From NCBI GenBank assembly GCA_964420285.1, contig CAYQTE010000081.1, positions 1-18,933 on the forward strand: a stretch of DNA of 18,933 nt. The letters run 5' to 3'. Numbering within the stretch: the first letter of the stretch is position 1; each line of letters begins with the position of its first letter. A program made the translations under genes and the position numbers. Source of the stretch: CAYQTE01 sp964420285 (lineage in GTDB: Bacteria; Planctomycetota; Phycisphaerae; Tepidisphaerales; Tepidisphaeraceae). The notes below the pieces were generated by a model. It was not told where the DNA came from, did not search any database, and saw only the letters and a program-made list of their open reading frames with translations. Below are positions 7,163 to 15,802 of the stretch, piece by piece.

Positions 7163-9934
7163 TTATCGCTCCAGCTTTGACTCAAATTGATAACTCCCCG
7201 ATCCAACCTCCAAAACCGTAAACCCCGCCTCGCTGCGAAGAACCTTGACACCCGCGGCGTCTGCGAGCTTCGATCCGCTCTCGCGCACGGACGCCTCGGA
7301 GCCGGCTGGCACCCATACGGTCGCGGTGCTGTTGGCCGGAATCTCGATCTTCCAATCGAACGACTTGCCGTTGCGATGCCATTCGCTGGCGATCTGGCCG
7401 TAGGGGGAATAGTGCGTGGCTTTGGCCCAGGTCATGTCGCCGGCGATGGTCGGGCGCATGAGGATGTGCTTGAAGCCGGGCGTCTGCGGGTCGGGGGCGA
7501 TGCCGGCCACGTATTCGTACAGCCAAGTTACCAGGTCGCCCACCAGCATCACGTGATTGCCGCTGTTCATCGCCGGGTCGGCCGTGTTGCCGTTCCAGAG
7601 TTCCCAGATCGTCGTCGCGTTGTGGTCCAACATGTAACCCCAGCTTGGATACGTGCGATTGGTCGCAAGGCGATAGCATACATCCGCCCGGCCGTTGTCG
7701 GAGAGAACGCGGTTGAGCCACTGTCCGCCCACCAGGCCGGTGCCGATGTGATAGTTGTCCTTCTCGATCTTGGCGATGAGTTGATCGAAGACCCGCTGCT
7801 TCACGTCCGGCGGGGTCATATCAAACGCCAGCGGCAGCACGCTGCTGGTCTGGGCGCCGTTATCGTAAACCCCCGTCTGGCGATTGAGATATTTATCGTT
7901 GAGGCCTTTCTTCAATTGCGCGGCCATCAGGCGGAATCGCCACGCATCACCAGTCCGGCCGAGCATCGTCGCGTATTGCTCCATCAGCGTCAGACAGTGA
8001 TAGAAGTACGTCGTGCCCAGGATAGGCTTGGCCGTCAGTTGTGCGGGATCGGTGGAATGAATCACCTTGGGATCGGCCGGCGGGACACACCAATCGCCGT
8101 ATTTGTCGATGGGAACGAGATCATCCTTGATGAACGTGTTGACGTAATCCACCCACTTCACCATCGCGGGATAATTCGCGGCGATCGGCTGCGTGTCGCC
8201 ATACAGATCGCACAGAGCGCCGGGAATTATCACCATCGCGCTGGGCCATGTCACATTGTCGGTGTACAGCGGCCAGTACGCCGGGCACACATCCGAGACG
8301 TTGCCATCGGCGCGCTGGGCATCGGACATATCCCGCACCCATTTCGCATAGAGCGGGTCATTGCGGAAGATATACGACTCGCCGCGCGATTCGGCCGCGC
8401 GATCGCCAAGCCAGCCCTGGCGCTCGTCGCGCTGCGGGCAATCGGTGGGCATGCTTCGATAGTTCCCGCGGACGCCCCAGACGATATTGCGATACACTTG
8501 ATTGATCGTGTTGTCCGAACAGGCGAAATCGCCGGCTGATGGCACATCGTCGTTGACGGTGCACCCCTGGATCGCATCCAGTCCCGGCTTGCCGGGGAAA
8601 CCCTTCACCTCAACATAGCGAAATCCGTGATACGTGAACCGCGGCGACCACGTTTCCACTCCACCGCCGCGCAGGGTGTAGATGTCGGTCACCTTCGCCT
8701 TGCGCAGGTTCGCCACATAAAGCGAGCCGTCGGGATTGAGCGACTCGGCAAAGCGCATCGAAACGGCCGTGCCCGCCGGCCCGGAAACCTTCAGCCGGCA
8801 CCACCCGACCATGTTCTGGCCCATGTCATAGATGAATACGCCGGGTTGAATCTCCTTGACGGTTGTTGGTTGCAGCGTTCCGGTCACGCGGATCGGATCG
8901 TCCATCGGCGAACATAACGTGCCCGCCGGCCCGGCCACAAGCTGCGGGGTTTCCCACTTCGAATCATCGAATCCCGGCATCGACCACCCGTCGAATTCCC
9001 GGCGCGCATCATATTCCTCGCCGTCGTATTCGTTATTGGCGACAATCGGCCCGGCCGTGGAGAGTTTCCAGGTTTGATCGCTGATCAGATCCTGGCTGCT
9101 GCCGTCGGCGAATTCGACATGCATCTGCAAGAGCAGCTTCGGCAATCCGTACGTCGCGGTATTCCTGCCCACCGAATCGCGCGGCGCGAAAAACCGGCCG
9201 TTGCCCAAGATCACTCCGAGGGCGTTCGCCCCCGGTTTCAGTTGCGAGGTCACATCGTATGCAACGTAGAAAACGTGCTTGGTGTAATCGCTCAGCGCCG
9301 GCGAGAGAACCTCATCGCCGACCTTCTGCCCATTGATCTGCAATTCCGAAAGCCCCAGCCCGCTCATGTAAACCACCGCCCGGCCGACGGGCTTGTCGAT
9401 TGTGAAATCCCGCCGCAGCCACCGTGCCGGGAGTCGGCGATCGGTCAGTTTCGTTTCATCCTCATCCTTGCCGATCCACTTGGCCGACCAATCCCCGGCC
9501 GACAGCAGACCCATGCTCCACGTCGCCGACTTGCTCCACGGCGTGGGCTGATCCAACTGATCCCAGACGCGGACTTTCCAGTAGACGCTCTGCCCCGATC
9601 GCAGCGCCGGCCCCGCGTATCCGACGCCGACGCTCTGATCCGAATCGACTTTCCCGCTATCCCACACGTCGCCCTGGTCTTGCCCGAGCAAATCCGCCGA
9701 CGACGCAACCACCACTTGATAAGCCGTCTGCCGCGCTGAGCGCGGGCCGCCGAATATCTCCCACGACAATCGCGGCGATGCCACATCGATGCCGCCGGGA
9801 TTGGCGAGATATTCGCATCGCGGTTCGCTGATCGTCAACGCAGCCCCTCCCGATCCCGGCGTAACAGGCGCGCACCCGGCAGCCATGAAAATCGCGGCCA
9901 GCAGAATCACAATAAGCAGGAAGTGTTTTCGCAT
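7163..9934 (-). CDS. Alpha-L-rhamnosidase, GH78, predicted lipoprotein
   Basis: A 923-residue enzyme that removes terminal alpha-L-rhamnose from plant or microbial glycans. The N-terminus MRKHFLLIVILLAAIFMAAGC is a lipoprotein signal with lipobox Cys21, so it should be membrane-anchored and exported. Next come an Ig-like domain (about 30-145, TISEPRCEYLANPGG), the beta-sandwich rhamnosidase N domain (WSAKWIGKDE, LQINGQKVGDEVLSP), a second sandwich (YDMGQNMVGW), the (alpha/alpha)6 catalytic barrel and a C-terminal sandwich. Catalytic-site signatures are DCPQRDERQGWLGD (Asp498, Asp503, Glu504, Asp511) and Glu778 in TTIWELWNG, matching the residues known for GH78. GAGG five bases upstream fixes the ATG at 9934. 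Full length for the family. It converges on the accessory block. Confidence 0.93.
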   Translation of the reverse strand: MRKHFLLIVILLAAIFMAAGCAPVTPGSGGAALTISEPRCEYLANPGGIDVASPRLSWEIFGGPRSARQTAYQVVVASSADLLGQDQGDVWDSGKVDSDQSVGVGYAGPALRSGQSVYWKVRVWDQLDQPTPWSKSATWSMGLLSAGDWSAKWIGKDEDETKLTDRRLPARWLRRDFTIDKPVGRAVVYMSGLGLSELQINGQKVGDEVLSPALSDYTKHVFYVAYDVTSQLKPGANALGVILGNGRFFAPRDSVGRNTATYGLPKLLLQMHVEFADGSSQDLISDQTWKLSTAGPIVANNEYDGEEYDARREFDGWSMPGFDDSKWETPQLVAGPAGTLCSPMDDPIRVTGTLQPTTVKEIQPGVFIYDMGQNMVGWCRLKVSGPAGTAVSMRFAESLNPDGSLYVANLRKAKVTDIYTLRGGGVETWSPRFTYHGFRYVEVKGFPGKPGLDAIQGCTVNDDVPSAGDFACSDNTINQVYRNIVWGVRGNYRSMPTDCPQRDERQGWLGDRAAESRGESYIFRNDPLYAKWVRDMSDAQRADGNVSDVCPAYWPLYTDNVTWPSAMVIIPGALCDLYGDTQPIAANYPAMVKWVDYVNTFIKDDLVPIDKYGDWCVPPADPKVIHSTDPAQLTAKPILGTTYFYHCLTLMEQYATMLGRTGDAWRFRLMAAQLKKGLNDKYLNRQTGVYDNGAQTSSVLPLAFDMTPPDVKQRVFDQLIAKIEKDNYHIGTGLVGGQWLNRVLSDNGRADVCYRLATNRTYPSWGYMLDHNATTIWELWNGNTADPAMNSGNHVMLVGDLVTWLYEYVAGIAPDPQTPGFKHILMRPTIAGDMTWAKATHYSPYGQIASEWHRNGKSFDWKIEIPANSTATVWVPAGSEASVRESGSKLADAAGVKVLRSEAGFTVLEVGSGSYQFESKLER

Positions 9935-9936
9935 CG

Positions 9937-9943
9937 TTTCCTC
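9937..9943 (-). promoter_or_regulatory. Shine-Dalgarno site of the GH78 gene
   Basis: The minus strand reads GAGGAAA here, with GAGG five bases before the ATG at 9934. This selects that ATG over one 13 codons upstream that would place extra charged residues before the lipoprotein signal. Confidence 0.6.
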
Positions 9944-10055
9944 GCATCGGACATGGTTCAGAATCGTCGCCATTGTTCAGTGCATCTGATGCCCGGTCAA
10001 GGCATTCCAACCTGCCATTCTTGGCTTGTCAGTATCGAGCACCCGCACGGCGTAG

Positions 10056-10061
10056 TACGAT
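10056..10061 (+). promoter_or_regulatory. Candidate -10 box, leaderless type (TACGAT)
   Basis: TACGAT (4 of 6 matches to TATAAT, with the key TA...T kept) ends 8 nt before the ATG at 10070, the distance expected if transcription starts at the start codon itself. Confidence 0.35.
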
Positions 10062-10069
10062 TCCCGCGT

Positions 10070-10561
10070 ATGGCTGGCGACTCAGCAAAACCGCCCACGC
10101 TTGATTATGCCACGCCGGAGCCGGCTCGCCCGACAGTGCTTTCATGTCTAATCGTGGGGTGTTTGGCCGGCGTCGCCACGTATGGATCGCAATATCTCCT
10201 CGGAGCCGACACCGCTTTGCCCGTTGGCGCCGTCGCCGGCTTCGTCGTCGGGATTGTCTGCGCTCATTATGCACGATCCTGGGTCATGGTTGCGGGCATT
10301 CTCGGCAATGTTATTGCAGTGGCGTCGCTGTGTCTTGTTTCGGTTGCTGGAAGTTTGGCAACTGGCGGCTTCTCGGGAAATCTAATCAATTTGAGACGAT
10401 TGCTCGGGGAGCCTGGCGTCGGTTCAATGATCAAGGCATCTGGGAATCCAATCGATTGGAGCGGAGTGCTCGGGGGACTTTCAATGCTCCTGGTTATTTT
10501 CGTGGCGCCTGGACTGTTCGGCAGCCTATGGATCTGGGAAGGGCGCCGCTCTGAACTCTGA
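10070..10561 (+). CDS. Hypothetical four-helix membrane protein
   Basis: A 163-residue integral membrane protein of unknown function. A hydrophilic N-terminus rich in Pro and Ala (MAGDSAKPPTLDYATPEPAR) precedes hydrophobic segments at about 22-45, 48-66, 71-97 and 132-156, and the chain ends in a charged EGRRSEL tail. The loop at about 100-130 is polar. No conserved motif or zinc ribbon is seen. The frame is open to 9923, but that part overlaps the start and ribosome site of the divergent rhamnosidase gene. The ATG at 10070 has no Shine-Dalgarno site but has TACGAT 8 nt upstream, suggesting a leaderless transcript. Its divergent position next to the rhamnosidase does not establish a shared role. 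Confidence 0.6.
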   Translation: MAGDSAKPPTLDYATPEPARPTVLSCLIVGCLAGVATYGSQYLLGADTALPVGAVAGFVVGIVCAHYARSWVMVAGILGNVIAVASLCLVSVAGSLATGGFSGNLINLRRLLGEPGVGSMIKASGNPIDWSGVLGGLSMLLVIFVAPGLFGSLWIWEGRRSEL

Positions 10562-10773
10562 AATCACAAATCACGTCCCGCAAGCAAGAATGCGTGACAA
10601 CATGGGCCAAACCAACGTCCTTCGGCAATGCGGTGCAGAAGACGGCGCTGATCATTGCGAGTTTGCGGGCAGCACCATCCGACACAATTGAAGACGTCGA
10701 GGCGCCTCGTGGCCCCGTCCCGTTTGCGATGGACTGGGCACCCGATTGCACAACGCGCGATGGCAATCGCCTT

Positions 10774-10828
10774 ATTCGCCCGGCAGCACCGCGACCTTGT
10801 AAACACCGAAGCCCGTGCTCAGCGCCGG
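10774..10828. repeat. 55-bp sequence duplicated across the scaffold gap, left copy
   Basis: These 55 bases are identical to 10929-10983. They directly abut the run of N on the left, while the other copy abuts it on the right. On the minus strand they encode the last residues of the GH35 protein (PALSTGFGVYKVAVLPGE), followed by TAA at 10774-10772. The duplicate is best explained as an unmerged contig overlap. Confidence 0.9.
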
Positions 10829-10928
10829 NNNNNNNNNNNNNNNNNNNNNNNNNNNNNNNNNNNNNNNNNNNNNNNNNNNNNNNNNNNNNNNNNNNNNNNN
10901 NNNNNNNNNNNNNNNNNNNNNNNNNNNN
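10829..10928. other. Scaffold gap, exactly 100 N
   Basis: A run of exactly 100 undetermined bases, the conventional placeholder for a gap of unknown size. The flanks are the same 55-bp sequence, so the true gap is probably negative (an overlap) and no sequence is likely missing. Confidence 0.95.
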
Positions 10929-10983
10929 ATTCGCCCGGCAGCACCGCGACCTTGTAAACACCGAAGCCCGTGCTCAGCGCCGG
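10929..10983. repeat. 55-bp sequence duplicated across the scaffold gap, right copy
   Basis: Identical to 10774-10828. This copy is continuous with the main body of the GH35 gene. Merging the two copies makes the reading frame run directly to its natural stop codon. Confidence 0.9.
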
Positions 10984-12810
10984 CCAGCGGAGGTTGTTGC
11001 CGGTTTCGTCGCCGTTGAGGCGGCGGCCTTTGTACCATTTGCCGTCGGCGTAGATGCTCTCCTCGAAATAGCCGAGCTTGACGGTTGAGCCGCCGGAATT
11101 CGGCTTGTAGGTCACGTTGAGATTCGCGCCGGCGATCACGTATTCATCGGGGCGGGGCATGAGCACGATCGCACCGGGAAACACATTCTGGACGGGCTGA
11201 GGCCCAACGGGCGCGATTTGCGGTTCGGTCGTGGGGGTCGCCGCGCCACCTGCGCCGCGTGCGCCACCGCGTCCGCGTCCGCCAGCGCCGCCGCCGCGCC
11301 CCGCGCCGCCCGCCGTGCCGCCGATCGTGCCGCCGCTGCCGTACTTCACGGTCAACGTGAAGTTCCCGAGTTTCACGTCCTGCTGACCCTGCTCGCCACT
11401 GGCGACGGCGGGCAGTTGCACCAGCGACCCGGTCGCCTGACAGTCCAGCACGTCCTGGGAGAGATAATTGAGCACGGCATACGTCTGCGCCAGCGGATCC
11501 GCCGCCGCTGCGGCCGGGCCGCCATCGCGGCCACCAGCCAGAGCGCCGTCAATCCCAAACGGCGAGAAGCCCATCGAATTGTGTTTGAAGATGGCGTCGA
11601 TGGCATTGCCCGGAATCGCGGCCGTTTCCGGAATGAACAGCGGATTGCCGCTGCGCGTGTAGCGATTGGCGACATCATCAAAGAAGTTTGTCACATAAAG
11701 GTCCGGCGCCAGCAGGTCGATCGACGGCGCGCCGCACTGCCAGATGTTCAGGCACTGTGCCTGTGCGCCGCCGCACGGATACATGCCCGGCCAGGGATGG
11801 TCGGGCTCCTGCTGCCACACATTGCAGTACATGGGGATGTTGTATTCCGCCTTGCCGGCCGACGCGACGGTATTCAGATAACGCGAATAATTCCACGCCA
11901 TGAAGAACTCATCGGATGACCAATAGAGTTTCCGCCACGCCACAAGATCGTGCTCCTGCTTGTCCATCGGAGGATTGAGGTTGGCGGTGCTGACGGGAAC
12001 ATCGACGCTGTCCGGCTTGCCGGGGCCGAACACTTCCGCCCACGTGCCGGAGGTCTTGGAGCCGTTGGCTTTCCAGACATCGGCGAATTCAGAGACCAGC
12101 GAATCCTTATGCTTGACGATGTAATCCATGAGCTCCGCCGGAACCGGGCCGTTGTATGCAGCAACTGCCTTGGCGCAGCGATCGCGAGAATCGCGCAGCA
12201 CGCCCACCTCGTTCTCAACCTGGATCATCAGCACGGTGTGGGCCGTATCGGTCTCGCGCAGATGCTTCATCAGGGCGGCGAACGCCTTGGCATCGGCGTT
12301 GGCGTTGTTTTCGTTGAATGTCGAGAGCATCCGCAGTTTGGTTCCGTCCTTGCCCTCGGCCATGGGAAACCGGGCCGGATCGCGCTTCACCCACAGCGGC
12401 TGATAGGATGATTCGCCGTTCTTCCAGCTTCCGAACCAGAGGATTACCAGCTTCAGATTGTTCTTGCGCGCATCGGCGACAATTCCATCCACCGTGGCGA
12501 AATCAAACTGCCCCTCCACTGGCTCGATCTGCTCCCACGTCACCACGCCCAAAAGCGTGTTGTAATTCCGCTGCGCCAGCACCGGCCAGAGCGGCCGCAT
12601 GTACATGACGCTCGACGTGCTGGAATTGTGCAGTTCCCCGGCCAGCATGAGAAACGGCTGATTTTCGACGTACATCTGCGTGGCCTGCCCATGCTTGCGC
12701 AGTTGCGGCATATTCGCGTCAATCGGCCCGGCCGCACGCGCCGTTACCTGCCACACAGCCAACAAAGCGGAGATGGCCGCGACAACGATGTGTTGAGTTC
12801 GCCTTCCCAT
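10929..12810 (-). CDS. GH35 / DUF5597-type beta-galactosidase-like enzyme (3' end at the gap)
   Basis: An exported glycoside hydrolase. The signal peptide (MGRRTQHIVVAAISALLAVWQVTARA) is likely cleaved after ARA near residue 26. A TIM barrel follows, with LAGELHNSS (57-64), TWEQIEPVEGQFDF, ILWFGSWKNGES, the acid/base site QVENEVG (Glu201) and the probable nucleophile Glu395 in LFIPETA. This pattern matches GH35 enzymes with a C-terminal DUF5597 domain; beta-galactosidase activity is inferred. In the C-terminal half, residues about 492-540 are a Gly/Arg- then Pro-rich low-complexity stretch. The chain as written ends at the N run, but after collapsing the duplicated 55 bp it stops at TAA (10774-10772), giving 627 residues and a complete domain. 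GGAGGA four bases upstream selects the ATG at 12810 over a TTG at 12822. It is divergent from hisD. Confidence 0.88.
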
Positions 12811-12814
12811 ACGT

Positions 12815-12820
12815 TCCTCC
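12815..12820 (-). promoter_or_regulatory. Shine-Dalgarno site of the GH35 gene
   Basis: The minus strand reads GGAGGA, four bases before the ATG at 12810. It lies inside the longer frame that begins with TTG at 12822, which rules that TTG out as the start. Confidence 0.6.
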
Positions 12821-12964
12821 AACGATTCCCGACATGCCCCCTGCCTTACGACGGATAGATTACCTCCAGCCGCCGCAAAACAACAGGGCGAAGGGCGCGA
12901 CTTTGCCAGGTGCTTGGCGGTTCAATTTCCTCGCCGTCGGGTTGGCATTGCGTCCAAAGTGATT

Positions 12965-12970
12965 TATCGT
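12965..12970 (+). promoter_or_regulatory. Candidate -10 box, leaderless type, before hisD
   Basis: TATCGT (4 of 6 matches) ends 7 nt before the ATG at 12978. The intervening GCGGGGG is too close to the codon to act as a normal ribosome site, so a leaderless start is a reasonable reading. Confidence 0.3.
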
Positions 12971-12977
12971 GCGGGGG

Positions 12978-14309
12978 ATGATTCCGATCTATCAGACCAA
13001 CCGGGCGGAAGACCGCGCAACGATCGAGGCACTCTGGAATGGTTTGCGGCTCGATCCGCGACAGCTCGCGCTGGGACAGGGAAACATTGGGCAAGCCGCG
13101 GCCGATGTGGGCAAAATCCTCGCGGATGTCGCCCAGCGCGGGGATGAGGCATTGGTCGAATCGTGCCGCAAGTTCGACGATCCGGGTTTCTCGGCCGGGC
13201 AGATTCGCGTCGAGCCTCAGGAGATGCGCCAGGCCCATGCGCGGATTCCGAGTGGCCAGCGCGATGCCATCCGCCGCAGCATCGCCCAGGTGAGGGAATA
13301 TCAGACCCACATACTCCCGGCGCAGCCGGCGCCGCTGCGACGGCCGGGAGTGGAATTGGGGTTGCGATTCCTGCCGCTGGACAGCGCGGGGCTGTATTTC
13401 CCCGGCGGGAAGGCGGCGTATCCGTCGAGCCTGATTATGCTGGCCGTGCCGGCGCAAGTGGCCGGCGTCAAGCGAATTGTCGCCTGCTCGCCGCCCAGTC
13501 GCTATGGGCGAAGTGATCTGGTGCTGGCGGTGTGTCATGAGCTTGGATTGACCGATGTGTTCCGCGCCGGCGGCGCTGCGGCCATCGCGGCGATGGCGTT
13601 CGGGACAGCGACGATCCCGGCCGTCGATAAGATCGTCGGGCCGGGGAATCTGTACGTGCAGCTTGCCAAGCGGCTGCTGGCGGGTTGCGTGGGGATCGAC
13701 GCGTTTCTCGGCCCCAGCGAGATCGTCGTCATCGCCGACGAGACGGCCGACGATCGCTTTATCGCGGCCGATCTGATCGCGCAATCAGAGCACGATCCCG
13801 GCCGGTGTTTCCTGGTCACGCCGTCGATCGACCTGGCCCGGCGCGTGCAGCAGCGGATCGTCGAGCAGGCATCGAAGCTCGATCGGCGCAGCGCCATCGA
13901 GCGGGCCATGTCGCAGTACAGCGCGGCGATCGTGACGGCCACGATTGCCGAGGCGATCGAATGGGCCAACCGTCTTGCGGCCGAGCATGTGAACATCCAG
14001 ACCCGCGACGACGATGCGGTCTTGCGCCAGCTTCGCCACGCGGGAGCGGTGTTCGTGGGCAAATGGTCGCCGGTTGCGGCCGGTGATTACGTGGCGGGGC
14101 CGAGCCATTGCCTGCCAACCAACACGACGGCCCGCTTCTCCAGCGGGATCAGCGCGTATGAGTTCCTGAAGCGCACCGGCGTGGCGCGATACGAGCGCGC
14201 GGGTCTGGCGGCCGACGCCGACGCGATCATCGCGATGGCGGAAGCCGAACACCTTTCCGGCCACGCCGCCAGTGTGCGCGCCCGCCTTGCGTCGGAGCCG
14301 CCGACATGA
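12978..14309 (+). CDS. hisD: Histidinol dehydrogenase
   Basis: A 443-residue cytoplasmic zinc enzyme that oxidises L-histidinol to L-histidine with two NAD+, the last step of histidine biosynthesis. Zinc ligands are Gln269 and His272 (QSEHDPG), Asp370 (AAGDYVAGPSH) and His425 (AEAEHLSGHA). The catalytic Glu336-His337 pair is in AAEHVNI. Other family marks are YFPGGKAAYPSS, DKIVGPGN, DAFLGPSEIVVIADE and LPTNTTARFSSGISAYEFLKRT. Length is normal. A GTG at 12969 would add three residues. I prefer the ATG at 12978, which has TATCGT 7 nt upstream and the usual short N-terminus. No other histidine gene is in the window. The stop overlaps the next gene by four bases (ATGA), so the two are translationally coupled. 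Confidence 0.95.
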   Translation: MIPIYQTNRAEDRATIEALWNGLRLDPRQLALGQGNIGQAAADVGKILADVAQRGDEALVESCRKFDDPGFSAGQIRVEPQEMRQAHARIPSGQRDAIRRSIAQVREYQTHILPAQPAPLRRPGVELGLRFLPLDSAGLYFPGGKAAYPSSLIMLAVPAQVAGVKRIVACSPPSRYGRSDLVLAVCHELGLTDVFRAGGAAAIAAMAFGTATIPAVDKIVGPGNLYVQLAKRLLAGCVGIDAFLGPSEIVVIADETADDRFIAADLIAQSEHDPGRCFLVTPSIDLARRVQQRIVEQASKLDRRSAIERAMSQYSAAIVTATIAEAIEWANRLAAEHVNIQTRDDDAVLRQLRHAGAVFVGKWSPVAAGDYVAGPSHCLPTNTTARFSSGISAYEFLKRTGVARYERAGLAADADAIIAMAEAEHLSGHAASVRARLASEPPT

Positions 14310-15799
14310 CATCGCGCGGGCGCAAAGAGCGAACTCAAGGGGTCGGACCGCCACATCGCGACGGCGAAATGGCCACCGCGATGCGCATGATGGTGATCGT
14401 GGCAGCCGCCCTGGTTTTGCGCGTGCTCGTGGCTCAGCACGTCAATTTTGCCGGTGACGCACCCTGGGCGACGGGGTTGAACGGCTCGCGTTTCTGGTGC
14501 TGGCCATGGCGGACGGATCGCGCCCCATTCGCTCGATTGCTTGCCTGCATGGTCGTCGCACTGGTGCCGCTGGGCGTCGCGTTCTCGCTACTGTGGCAAC
14601 GGCCGGCGTCGGCTAAACGGGCTCGCCATGCGGCGGTGGTCGCCTTACTTGTACTGGGCAGCTTCGCCATGCAGATGGCGGCCATGGCGGGCGGCGACGG
14701 GAACGGCTCGCTCGGCCGGGTCGGGCAGATCGTTCGCAGCGAGGCCGCGACCAGCTATTACAACGATGCCGCAGCGCTGGTTCGCAACGGTGTCACCACG
14801 CGGCAGTTGCTGGGTAACTATCCGCAATGGCTGGACGAATCGACCGGGCACAACCGCAACAAGCCGCCGGCACCAACGCTCTATTTCCGAGCGTGGATAT
14901 CCGTGTTCGGCGACAGCCTCGGGACGGCCCAACGGGCGGGAATGGCGTTGGGAGCATTGGCGGCGCTCACGGCCGCGGCGACTTACGGGCTGGTCCTGTG
15001 CCTCGGCTTCGATGCTCTCACCGCCTTGTGCGCTGCGCTCTTCTGGACGCTGTGTCCGGGGCCGATTGTCATGTGGCCGGAATTGGACCAGGTCTACGGC
15101 CTGTTCACCTGCGCGATCGTCGGCGCCTGGGCGCTGGGCCTTCGCGCACCGAAAACATCGCCGCAGCGGGCAATGGCCTGGGGCGCCGCCGCGGGATTGC
15201 TCATGGCCATTGGCCTGTTTACGACATACGCGCTTCTGGTGCTGGTGTTCACGCTGGCATCGCTGGCGGTTGGATCGGCCTTGTTCGACAGCGGGGGCCG
15301 GCGGCGGATGATCCATGTCGCGGCGGCGGCCGCGGCGGCGTTCGTGGCGTTTTATGTGCTCCTCTGGCTGGCGGTCGGGTTCGATCCCATCACGACGTTC
15401 TTCAAGATCCACGCGGTGCAGAACGCCAATCTCGTGGCCCTGAAGCGCACCTGGCCGGACACCATCGGCTGGGATTTGCTCGATTTCACGCTGTGCTGCG
15501 GGTGGCTGGGGTGTCTGCTGGCGGGGATGTTTCTGCTGGCTGGTGTGTCGCGCTGGCGGACGAAGAAGACCGGATGGATCGCCGCGACCATGATCGTTCA
15601 GATCGTGCTGATCGCGCTGACCGGCGTGTTGCAATCCGAAGTGACGCGACTGTGGATTTTCGTGCTGCCGCTCCTGGCGGTGGTGGTGGGCCTGGAATTG
15701 CGGCAATGGGATCGCAGTTTCCGGCTGGCGGTGTTTCTCTGCATGTGGATTCTGCTGGTCACCGTCGTCGCCAACATCCAGTTCATCCTGCTGGAATGA
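14306..15799 (+). CDS. GT-C / ArnT-like membrane glycosyltransferase
   Basis: A 497-residue polytopic protein with about ten to twelve hydrophobic segments (for example 28-44, 79-97, 109-128, 207-235, 261-277, 284-323 and 438-494). The periplasmic-loop region SYYNDAAALVRNG (Asp154) and the later HNRNKPPAPTLYFRAWISVFGDS correspond to the acidic residue and KPP-(x)n-FG elements of the PMT/ArnT family, which moves sugars from lipid-phosphate donors onto lipids or proteins. The later segment FWTLCPGPIVMWPELDQVYG also fits. Donor and acceptor are unknown. Compared with ArnT-like proteins it has extra N-terminal sequence, with two or three added helices before the acidic loop. The start overlaps the hisD stop (ATGA). 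It ends 3 bases before the stop of the convergent phosphodiesterase gene. Confidence 0.75.
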   Translation: MTSRGRKERTQGVGPPHRDGEMATAMRMMVIVAAALVLRVLVAQHVNFAGDAPWATGLNGSRFWCWPWRTDRAPFARLLACMVVALVPLGVAFSLLWQRPASAKRARHAAVVALLVLGSFAMQMAAMAGGDGNGSLGRVGQIVRSEAATSYYNDAAALVRNGVTTRQLLGNYPQWLDESTGHNRNKPPAPTLYFRAWISVFGDSLGTAQRAGMALGALAALTAAATYGLVLCLGFDALTALCAALFWTLCPGPIVMWPELDQVYGLFTCAIVGAWALGLRAPKTSPQRAMAWGAAAGLLMAIGLFTTYALLVLVFTLASLAVGSALFDSGGRRRMIHVAAAAAAAFVAFYVLLWLAVGFDPITTFFKIHAVQNANLVALKRTWPDTIGWDLLDFTLCCGWLGCLLAGMFLLAGVSRWRTKKTGWIAATMIVQIVLIALTGVLQSEVTRLWIFVLPLLAVVVGLELRQWDRSFRLAVFLCMWILLVTVVANIQFILLE

Positions 15800-15802
15800 T
15801 CG

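Noticed and set aside
7187..8539. A 450-codon plus-strand frame inside the rhamnosidase gene
   Set aside because: The opposite strand encodes a complete GH78 enzyme with catalytic motifs; the plus frame shows only Arg/His/Ala-rich antisense composition.
10562..10771. Short open frames between the membrane protein and the GH35 gene, including CGAGGCGCCTCG at 10698-10709
   Set aside because: No frame has coding-like composition and the palindrome has no T-tract, so neither a gene nor an intrinsic terminator is supported.
10774..10983. The duplicated 55-mer as a genuine tandem or mobile-element target duplication
   Set aside because: The copies abut a 100-N placeholder exactly, and merging them restores a full gene with a stop codon, so an assembly overlap explains them better.
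14645..15706. A 353-codon minus-strand frame opposite the glycosyltransferase
   Set aside because: It is Gln/Arg/His-rich, as expected for the complement of a hydrophobic membrane protein, and has no domain signature.
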